From Panicum virgatum (lineage: Eukaryota; Streptophyta; Magnoliopsida; Poales; Poaceae), in contig NC_053141.1 in assembly GCF_016808335.1 (NCBI RefSeq), forward strand, positions 22,860,640 to 22,924,639: 64,000 nt of DNA, read 5' to 3'. Each line of letters opens with the position of its first letter. The stretch's first letter is position 1. The notes under the pieces are model-generated. The model searched no databases. It had not been told where the DNA came from and was given only the letters and a program-made list of their open reading frames with translations. A program made the position numbers and the translations under genes. Positions 56,119 through 64,000 of the stretch are shown here, in pieces.

Positions 56119-57771
56119 ATGAGTGGCCTCATGAAGTTCATCGCCGGGAGGAGAAGGACACGTTCATCAACATCCAACGCATCGGCAAGTTCTTCGCGGA
56201 GGCACTCGGTCTCCGAGTCTCCGCGGAGCATGGAGGAAGACAACCCCGCACCGAGGAGCGACATGTTGCTCCTTGGTGGGATGAGAGACCCGAGAAGCTC
56301 CTCCATGAGATTCACCGAAGGGATGCCACCTCCTCCACGGCGTTCGACAAGGTCATTCGCACCACCACCATACAAGCCCAAGAATTCAGAATATAGGTTT
56401 ATTATCTTGTCGAAGGAAGAAGAAGAAAGGCTCAAGTTCATGAAGGGAAGACTACGAGCAAATTATGATTTTGATGATGAAGCATTGCTGGGATTTCATC
56501 ATGACATCTATGAGCTATTGGAGAACATCGGTTGGAAGTTATTTTCCGATGGTGTCACAGTTGATATGCAAGAAGAAGTGGCTCTTGAGATGTTCATGAC
56601 ATTAGAAAAATCAACGGAAATGGTGGATGGTGAAGAAGTTTCATGTCTGAAATTTAGGCTCAAGAATGAAGAGAAAGTAATCACCTATGGTGAAATAGGA
56701 AGCTTGCTCGGATTAAAAAATAATGCATATGAAATGGTGCAAGTTGAAGATGGAGAGCTTGATGAATTTTGGACAAAAATAGCAAAAGATGTCAACCGCC
56801 AAAGAAAGAATATAAGTAATGTTACCCTCCAAATATTCCACTCTTGGTTGAGCAAAAGAATTCTCGGGAGGATGAGAGAATCAAAGGTCACCGACCAGGA
56901 ATTAAGTTGGATGTATGCTGCATTGGTGAAGAAGCAAGTAATTGATCCCACCAACATCATGGTTGAAAGGTGGCTTTGTGAAGCATCATCCGGCATGGGA
57001 GAAGTTGGTTCGGGATGTTATCTCACAATGATAGCCCGAGCAATGAATCCGAGGTTACGAGTGATCCAAAAATTTTATGTCCCGGGAAGAGATATTGGGA
57101 TTGATCATTTGAGGCAAGTCCACTATATCGGAGGAGATGAAAAGAAGGGATTTACTATTTATGAGATGGATATTTCCCTCCCCGATCAAAGGCTGAAATT
57201 ATTTGCAAGAGGGAGGACTGATTGGCGAGTTGAAAATATTGGAAAAAAGGTGAAGAAATCAAAAAGAGGAAGGTTAATTGAAGGGACATCGGCATCGGCA
57301 CAACAAGAAGACTTGGAAGTAAATCTTCCACCACCAAGTTCTGCTTATTGGAGAAATGAATTTCAAGGTGCATCAAGTGGACAGGGATACCCGCAAGGAT
57401 GGACGAGTCAATGGGAAGGAAGCCAAGAACAAGCATGGGGGCACGCTGCGGCGGCACCCCCACCGTTTAGCAACTACAGCTACCCACCCTCGTCATATCA
57501 AGGAGAGATGCCCGACCCGTCATTTGGAGCACAATATTTTGACCTCCCTCAACCAGAACAAGGAGTGAGAATTATGGGTGCTTATGCGAGAAGAAATATG
57601 GAAGATATAGATACCATCCGGAGGCATACAACCCAACTAGAAGATGGAACTACAGGAATTGCATATCAAATGGGACTTCTAGGTCTGGCGCCACCGGAAC
57701 AATTTAATGGAGGAGCATTTCAGCAGTATTATGATCAAGGATACAACGCAAGAGCCAATCAAGGAGATTGA
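56119..57771 (+). CDS. ATHILA ORF-1-type protein, 550 aa, intact frame
   Basis: The start was chosen at ATG 56119 (CACCATGAGT context, MSGLMKFIAGRRRTRSS); an upstream in-frame ATG at 56053 would add 22 residues. The N-terminus is basic and Ser/Pro-rich. From about residue 88 there is a globular segment (FIILSKEEEERLKFMKGRLR, FDDEALLGFHHDIYELLENI, KVITYGEIGSLLGLKNNAY, VDPTN-like and SGCYLTMIARAMNPRL). It resembles the plant ATHILA ORF-1 family that occupies the env position downstream of pol. The C-terminal 160 residues are Pro/Ser/Tyr/Gln/Gly-rich. No signal peptide or membrane span is evident, so it does not look like a membrane envelope protein. Its function is unknown. The frame is open to TGA 57769-57771. 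Confidence 0.85.
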   Translation: MSGLMKFIAGRRRTRSSTSNASASSSRRHSVSESPRSMEEDNPAPRSDMLLLGGMRDPRSSSMRFTEGMPPPPRRSTRSFAPPPYKPKNSEYRFIILSKEEEERLKFMKGRLRANYDFDDEALLGFHHDIYELLENIGWKLFSDGVTVDMQEEVALEMFMTLEKSTEMVDGEEVSCLKFRLKNEEKVITYGEIGSLLGLKNNAYEMVQVEDGELDEFWTKIAKDVNRQRKNISNVTLQIFHSWLSKRILGRMRESKVTDQELSWMYAALVKKQVIDPTNIMVERWLCEASSGMGEVGSGCYLTMIARAMNPRLRVIQKFYVPGRDIGIDHLRQVHYIGGDEKKGFTIYEMDISLPDQRLKLFARGRTDWRVENIGKKVKKSKRGRLIEGTSASAQQEDLEVNLPPPSSAYWRNEFQGASSGQGYPQGWTSQWEGSQEQAWGHAAAAPPPFSNYSYPPSSYQGEMPDPSFGAQYFDLPQPEQGVRIMGAYARRNMEDIDTIRRHTTQLEDGTTGIAYQMGLLGLAPPEQFNGGAFQQYYDQGYNARANQGD

Positions 57772-59610
57772 TCGACAGGCATGACCAAGAATAAAATGCT
57801 CGCACGTGTGGTTTGGATTTTCTATTTCTTTTCATTCATTTTCAGCATGTGTGCAAGCTTGTGTGTGCGTAGCGATTTTCTGTTTTATTTATTTCAGCAT
57901 GTGTGCAATTTGTTTTCTTTTGTCTTCATCACCATGATAAATAAATGCATCACCCACGCTTTAATGTTATGGTTAGTAATGATGATAGAAAGTTTGTGCC
58001 ATGTTAAAATATGATGATTGTTGCCGCTTTGTCTACTTTCTTGTGCTTGATTTATGCATGATTAAACTAATGCTCTCTTTAACATGATCTGAAAATTAAT
58101 TAAATGCCGGCTAATTCAATTGTGGAGGTTATGATAAATTAGGACCCATATCTTTTATTCTTGCTCTCTTACTTAAGCTTGTCAAGGAAAATTTAATTTG
58201 GATTTAATTTTGAGCTAACCTTGTCAATGATACCTTTTGCATTTGCTCTACCCTTCTACAAGCTTAAATGATATATCATAAAAACCATAGAGCAAGAATT
58301 ATTTTCAGGTGAATTAATTCAGGATTTATCTTCTTTGGTATGAGACTAAGAAGTTGACCATTCCGTATTTTTGCGTACCTATATTTTGCTAGCCATTCTA
58401 TCCATGCATTGTGAGTTTCTATACCGGGAACATCGCAAACCTCGCTGGATATCCACCCTTAACCAAAAACATCTTTTTGTGAAACACCTCCTTGACCACA
58501 ACCTATATATTGAGTATATATATTTATTTCGACGACAAAACAGTGGAATCAAGAGCAAAATTCAGTAAAACATAAGCTTGGGAAGCATCAAAGAGTTCGC
58601 AGAAGAAAAATCCGAAGAAGTGGAGGCCTACAGGCAGTAGGCCGGTCGGCTCAACACCCCTAGGCCGGCCGGCTTGCCCCTTTTCCTCCTTTGTTGGCTT
58701 CAATCTTTCACGAGGAGATGCCCCCCTGAATTCCAAAGTTATGTCCAGAGAATTGATAAAGGTTTTGTGCACTCACTCCATCAAGTTATCATCACTTCAT
58801 TGCTTGAGGACAAGCAAAAGTTCAAGCATGGGGGGAGGTGGAGTAAGTGCATTGTGTTGCCAGTGGTTCTGAGGAGCAAAAAGAATAAAAAAAATAGAAA
58901 GAAAGAAAAAATGAAATAAATAATGATGAAAAGCTCCTCGGTTCCGTTTGCTTCATTAAACTCCAGGTACTTTGAAGATTATTCTATACTCAATTATTCC
59001 AACCATGTGCAATCCGATAACAAGGACTTCAGTCGTGCCTTGGGATCAACCGTTGCCATTTGCACATGTCCACCATCTAAAGTGTGTGTTCCATTCTCTC
59101 CCTCTCCACAAAGAAATTATTTTCCAATGGTCTTTTTGACGAGTCTCGATAAATCCATAAGAAGTATTTCTTGTTTTGATAATATCTTGATTATAATATC
59201 TTTTGTTAGGACTAACCTTTCCAGAGCTCCAGATAAAGCCTCACACATACATATGAGAGAAAGAAAGGAGAGAGTTCTAGCAAGTTTGAGAGACAAGATG
59301 AGCTGAGAGTTTCCATGAGCAAATTGCAATGAGGTTTGAATTATTGATCTTGGTTTAGCATTACTTATGGAACTTACTTTCTTAATCCTGAGACTTGTTT
59401 AATTTTGAGAGCATGTGCTTAATAATTGTGGGAAGCATTTAACTTGTATCTACCTTCCACATTGAAAAAGCTGGTTACAACTTGAACTATTAACTGCAAA
59501 ATATTTTTGGGAGCATTGTGTTTTCTCGTGTATGATCAAGTGCAGGGATTGGATACTGAAAGGCAGCGCTGATTTTTATCAAAGACTTACTCGAGGACGA
59601 GCAAGGTTTA
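57772..59610 (+). other. Long 3' untranslated region of the Athila-like element with an internal tract copy
   Basis: About 1.8 kb of AT-rich non-coding DNA. Near 58803-58843 it has GAGGACAAGCAAAAGTTCAA followed by GCATGGGGGGAGG. That closely matches the terminal polypurine tract region at 59591-59621. Another GGCCGGCC-type palindromic phrase lies near 58638-58675. Long non-coding 3' regions are common in Athila elements. Confidence 0.7.
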
Positions 59611-59623
59611 AGCATGGGGGGAA
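59611..59623 (+). other. Polypurine tract of the Athila-like element
   Basis: AGCATGGGGGGAA lies immediately before the 3' LTR (TG at 59624). It is preceded by TCGAGGACGAGCAAGGTTTA. Confidence 0.85.
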
Positions 59624-61045
59624 TGTTGGCGCTCCTTAAGTATCTATTTTATCCCCTGTTTAACTTTGATAATGGCATGAATTTAATATCAAAATCACTA
59701 ACCATCCTAACCTCGGGCCAATTATTGGTCGTTTTCACGTTTGCACATATATTTTGGAGGTACTTCGTTTTTGCAGGTTTTTGACCAATTTTGGAGCATG
59801 AAATGGCGAGGCCCACGATCACGCGATGACACGAAGAATGACGAAGGCCAAAGCCCGAACAAAGGATCGAAGGCCATGATGATTAGAGGCCCATTCATGC
59901 ACATCTACCCTCCAATGAAGCCCAAAAGACAAAGCCCACAAGATAAGATTGAGATACTTCGGAGCTAAGCAAAGCAAAGAGATATTTAAGGAAGGATTTT
60001 CCATCCTATCCTTCTCCTCGAAGAAATCTCGAAAGATAACGACGTCTAAAGGGGTGCAATCGTGAAAGACATAAACTCTAGAAGATTCCAGGAGACTTGG
60101 GGAGAAAGTTGAGCACCAGCCGACGAAGGAAAGACCCAGGCCGGCCGGCCTAGGCTTATTGGGCCGGCCGGCCCAGGCCTTTTTTAGGTCGGTTCGACCT
60201 CCCCTTTGACCGAGGGTTCCCTGAGGCTATTTAAAGACCCCTTCCCAAGGTTCACATGGAGAGCAATTCGGGAGACGACGCCAAGGAGCAGAGAAGATAG
60301 AGGGACACCTCTCGGAGAGCCGAGGGTCGTGCTAGTTGTCTAGGGTTTGCCCTAGCCGACGTGGGAACCTTGCAAGGAAGACCACGTCGGAGTTCTGGAG
60401 CTAGGATCATCAAGATCAAGGTAGGGCCCCGGTTGTGATCTTGTGATGTATTATCATTCATGGTGAAGTTATTTGTGTTTCCGAATGTTTAGCGACCATG
60501 TTCTCCTCTTTCGATTTTGTTCTTTTCTTTGGGTTCGCTTCATCTTAGATCTATTATCGAGATAGATCACTTAGCATGATCTTGTAGTCATGGTGGCTAG
60601 AGGTTCATGGCGGAACTACCAAAGTGAGTTCGACTTGCTTCAGGGTATCCCGTTGAAAAGGGGGGCATCGTGACAGGCCGTCTCCACAGAGTAGGTTGGG
60701 TATCGAGGGATCGGATTGGAGATTTTGGGTTTAAAGAGGCTTTTCATTGAGATTCACATCTATCTTACTTCACTTTATCTAGCTGGAACTACAACATATG
60801 CATGATCTAGGTGATCTAGATTGGTTATCTCTAACTTTCTCTTGCTACCTTCGGTGTTTGTTGTGTTTTTAGTAGATTAGATTCGTTTTCACCATCTCAC
60901 ACAAAGGAATCTCTATGCTAGTAGATTGTTTCTTGTCTCTTTGGTTCCGTGGATTGATAAACCTTGGGGGAATACTCTGAGGGAAAAGATACACGAAACC
61001 GTGCGCTTGCGGTATATAAATCGGGGGCGCTAAGGAGCGTCAACA
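59624..61045 (+). repeat. 3' LTR of the Athila-like element
   Basis: Collinear with 50517-51934 with scattered substitutions, a few one-base indels and one replaced block near 60700-60725. It has the same TATA-like CTATTTAAAGACCCC at about 60230. The flanking right pentamer is ACAGA (61046-61050). Confidence 0.93.
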
Positions 61046-61050
61046 ACAGA

Positions 61051-63036
61051 CTATCCACCAAAGCTAGCAGGATAAAGTCACATTAGAGAAGATTGATATT
61101 GACGATATGATCCTTTGCAGATAAAGAGTGAGAACTTAGAGAAAGTTTAAGAAGCAAGTTATAAGAAGCACTATATCTCCCACGATTTTATTCGATCGGT
61201 AACTTGTCCGACTTCAAGTGTTGTATGCCCTCTCATTCCAACAGCAATGGCATAGGTAGCTTGATCATCCCGTCATCTTCAACAAGATCGCTTGTCTACC
61301 ACCTCTTAATGACGACGGCGCATTCAAGAAGATATCCGAACTCGATTCTTGCACGGCACTTCAACTAGATTGTACAAGCACGCCATGCACGATTTTCAGG
61401 TCCAGAAAGAAAAGGTAAAAGGATAATCAATGACGATGAAGCAAAGTGGTCAAGTTCTCACAGAGTCGAGATAAAAACATCCTTCAGTGTTGAATGTTTG
61501 CAGATCTCGATGAGAGCTATTTTAAGATTTATGGATATCAGAGGAAGATAGTACTGATGATTGGCTTAAGAGGAGTTTTTGGAACATCCTTGCTCAGGAT
61601 TTTGCTAGTCACAAATCATGATTTTTATGCCAATGAAATGTCACTATGCTTAGGGATAGTGACAGAATGTTCAAACTCATGATGCATATGCTTAATAACC
61701 ACGATAATGATGCACTCTTAAGATGTATGATTGCAATACTGGTGCAATACAATGATGGAATGTTCCATGCGAATTGAATGATGCACATGACATGGTGCAT
61801 TTGTCACGATGCCGACTCAATGATGCATACACCATGATGTAAAGATGATGATGCTCTTGTTTTATGCATGTATGAGGTGCTTAAAATATGATGCATACAC
61901 ACATGAGTTTATGATGCACATGCAAAATGCACCCCATAACCGTTATTTTGGAACTAATCCTCGTTACCCTTACACTCTTGAGTGAGGTCCGAATAGTTAG
62001 GACAATAGTAAGATTGCATAAAAGGGGATTGCAGTGAGTTATGTCACATATACCTTGGCACCAGCGCGCTCCTAGTGGCTCAATCATGTGGCTGCAGCAC
62101 ACATGAGGCTCTAGGTTCCGTCGTGGCATCAGGGTCATGTGATTAAACACCACCACAAGAGAAATCAAGAGTAGCAACCCAACAGGCCAGAAGAGGCAAG
62201 ATAGGTTAGAAGGAACCCAAGACAACCCACGATGTTACACTTGAACGCATTCCCGTTAGTCAATCTATGGATTCTCGACGATGATGCAACACCATGCACT
62301 GACCAATGACGTGATACATGATTGTTGCAATGATTATATTCAAAAAGTTATTTTGTCATAAACCTTTTTAATTTATCCAAAACTACTGAGCAAGAATGGA
62401 ATGTACAAGGTTCCGGTGTTAGAATCAAAATAGCCAACAATATAGATTACGACATCAATGATAGGCCAGTCATTGAACGATGGATTGAAGGACTTTGTTG
62501 GCAAATTCAAGGCTTAGCCACGAAAAGTAACAGTGGTTTTGTTGGAATAGGTCCAAGACATGGATCAAGAGGTTGACTTGAATGACAAGCTAAGATTTAC
62601 TGGAAAGGTTCTCACATGATCCAAAGCCACTGAGGAAGATCTCCTCAACCAAGGTCAGACTAGCAGATTGTATAGGTCTCACTACTAACAACACAAAATC
62701 TAGGTGGATAATTAGGTACAAGCAACACATTTTGGTAAACCGACGCAACAAGCATGACAATCAAACAAGCTCAAGATATGTTATGATGCATGCACATTCT
62801 ATCGTTCCTCACGAAACAATTGTCAAAAACTAGGCATAAGGGGACAACCGGTGGCACAATATGTATTCTCCCTATATATACTAGTCGTTCTTACGTTCAA
62901 AGCTTACGTAACGTGGTTAGCATACCTGGAGACAAACACAAGATATAAAGAGATATACAAATCCATTTCTGGACCCTTCGTGCCAGCACACACAAATGGT
63001 CCCCATTTGTCCTACGCCACACGGGTAACGCATATG
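61051..63036 (-). other. Non-coding retrotransposon interior, probable continuation of the element interrupted at 50516
   Basis: By position this should be the 3' interior (between pol and the polypurine tract) of the minus-strand element with LTR 46367-50447. No reverse transcriptase, integrase or other domain was found on either strand. At about 61675-61930 the word ATGATGCA (or ATGATGCAC/T) occurs roughly ten times. A long pol-free interior would make this another non-coding-rich or decayed element. Assignment rests on nesting logic only. Confidence 0.45.
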
Positions 63037-64000
63037 TGTTGGCGCTCCTTAAGTACCCATTTTATTATACAATTAGGAGAGGTTTTGGTAATTTCTTCGG
63101 GATGATTCATGTACTAACCCGCCACTTGGCACCCGAACTTGACCGTTTTCGATTTTGTCCTGGATTTTGGAGCATGTTGTATTTTTGCAGGAAATTGGAC
63201 ATTTTTGGAGATGTTTTAATGCAAGGTCACAACTGGGCTAAGATGAGGAATAAGGAGAAGAGGCCGCACGCGAAAGATGGGACCGAAAGGGGCCAGAAAG
63301 GCCCAGGCCGGCTGGCCTGGGGCCCTCTGAGCCGGCTGGCCTAGCCCATTCCGAGGCCCAATTGGCCTTAATTTTCTTCAGCGCGAAGTATGCATCAACC
63401 CTAATCTATGTTTTACCAAAACCACCGACCAGAACCGCCTATATATACCCCGAAGCCGCCGTCAAAGAGAGGAAGAGCAGATATCAGAGAGAGTATCCAG
63501 AGATGAGTTTCAGAGATCCATTCGAGTTAGACACAAGAGAAAGGCGACACCGGAGGCCTCATCGTCCCTCGGCGCCGCTGCAAGTTGGAGGACAGCAAGG
63601 GATCCATCCCTTGCCGGAGATTTTGTCACCATGATCGACTACGCTTCACTTAGCTTCATGGGGTAAAGTCCTCGTTTGTTCATGGGGTTGTAAGGAGATC
63701 TTGAGTTGTAATTGCCGAATCCTTTATGAGATTGATCTATCACGATTCTTGTTGATGATGCTTGATGCCTAATAGTTCTCGACTTGGCTTTGGGTTTGCT
63801 TTGCTCTTGCATGGTTTACTTAGATTACATCAACTATCGTGTTCTTGTTGATTCGTTACCGATTATCCTCGTGTAGTGATAGTATGCGGGAGGGAAAGGT
63901 TTTGATCTTGGAACACACCTTTGGTAGATTAGATCCGTTCTTCGTTGCTTGGTGATTACATCTCTAGTGATCCTAGACCCTATGGACAAATGCTCTTCAT
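63037..64000 (+). mobile_element. LTR of a second Athila-like element, running off the right edge
   Basis: TGTTGGCGCTCCTTAAGTAC at 63037 matches the start of the Athila-like LTRs at 50517 and 59624. The body then diverges but keeps similar features: a GGCCGGCTGGCCTGGGGCCC phrase near 63306, CTATATATACCCCGAAGCC as a TATA region at about 63440, and a leader-like distal part. It is a different subfamily. The 3' end and any TSD are outside the window. Confidence 0.7.

Larger units (their letters stand above)
50517..61045 (+). mobile_element. Athila-like Ty3/gypsy element lacking pol (10.5 kb)
   Basis: LTRs at 50517-51934 (1,418 bp) and 59624-61045 (1,422 bp) start TGTTGGCGCTCCTTAAG and end CTAAGGAGCGTCAACA. 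The primer site is 51943-51960 and the polypurine tract about 59611-59623. Flanking pentamers GCAGA and ACAGA match at four of five bases. Two long frames survive: gag-protease (52201-54717) and an ATHILA ORF-1-type protein (56119-57771). No reverse transcriptase, RNase H or integrase is present. About 25 LTR differences by eye (around 2%) suggest an older insertion than the 14.4-25.4 kb element. It sits inside the interior of the element whose LTR is 46367-50447. Confidence 0.92.

Noticed and set aside
56119..57771. A true membrane envelope protein
   Set aside because: No signal peptide, transmembrane span or cysteine-rich ectodomain is visible; it matches the ATHILA ORF-1 style instead.

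Overview
This 64 kb window is plant nuclear DNA, almost certainly from a grass and probably a panicoid one. The evidence is the element set: Tekay/Del-like, Reina-like, Athila-like and Dasheng-like Ty3/gypsy retrotransposons, Helitrons, a CACTA element and hAT elements. Intron signals are eukaryotic, and GCGGACCGTCCGC palindromes fill one LTR. The species is inference. The only ordinary host gene recognised is the 3' part of a subtilisin-like protease (6842-7683), and it is broken. The rest is transposable elements nested in one another, so boundaries rest mainly on LTR ends, target-site duplications (TSDs), primer-binding sites and polypurine tracts read by eye.

Layout, left half. An LTR running off the left edge (1-1298, minus) interrupts the decayed gag-pol of a minus-strand Ty3/gypsy element (1299-4178). 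That element's 5' LTR (4179-6841) abuts the subtilase fragment. From about 10.3 to 39.6 kb lies one degenerate autonomous Helitron gene (Rep + Pif1-type helicase), split by a small Helitron (11626-13094) and by a CACTA element (13554-33924, TSD TGT). Inside the CACTA are a short hAT element (14216-25692, TSD CTTTTGAG) and a degenerate Reina-like element (27915-32795, TSD TATGA). Inside the hAT sits a young, apparently full-coding chromodomain retrotransposon (14406-25405, TSD TTAGC). Nesting is four deep: Helitron > CACTA > hAT > Ty3/gypsy.

Layout, right half. After a gene-fragment region (40.3-41.4 kb) comes a minus-strand, gag-only Dasheng-like element (42482-46366) carrying an ~0.83 kb TRIM (45292-46119). 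It is cut by the 4.1 kb LTR of another minus-strand element (46367-50447). That element's interior is interrupted by an Athila-like element (50517-61045), and its apparent continuation is cut again by a related LTR leaving the window (63037-64000).

Most interesting points: (1) the young chromodomain element has a 110-bp GT-AG intron-like segment in gag, absent at the homologous place in the older element at 1.3-3.6 kb; (2) the Athila-like element has lost pol but keeps open gag-protease and ORF-1 frames; (3) an (AT)45 tract sits in the Helitron Rep catalytic-tyrosine motif and shifts the frame; (4) the Helitron N-terminal region carries a 66-bp/22-residue repeat array within duplicated exons.
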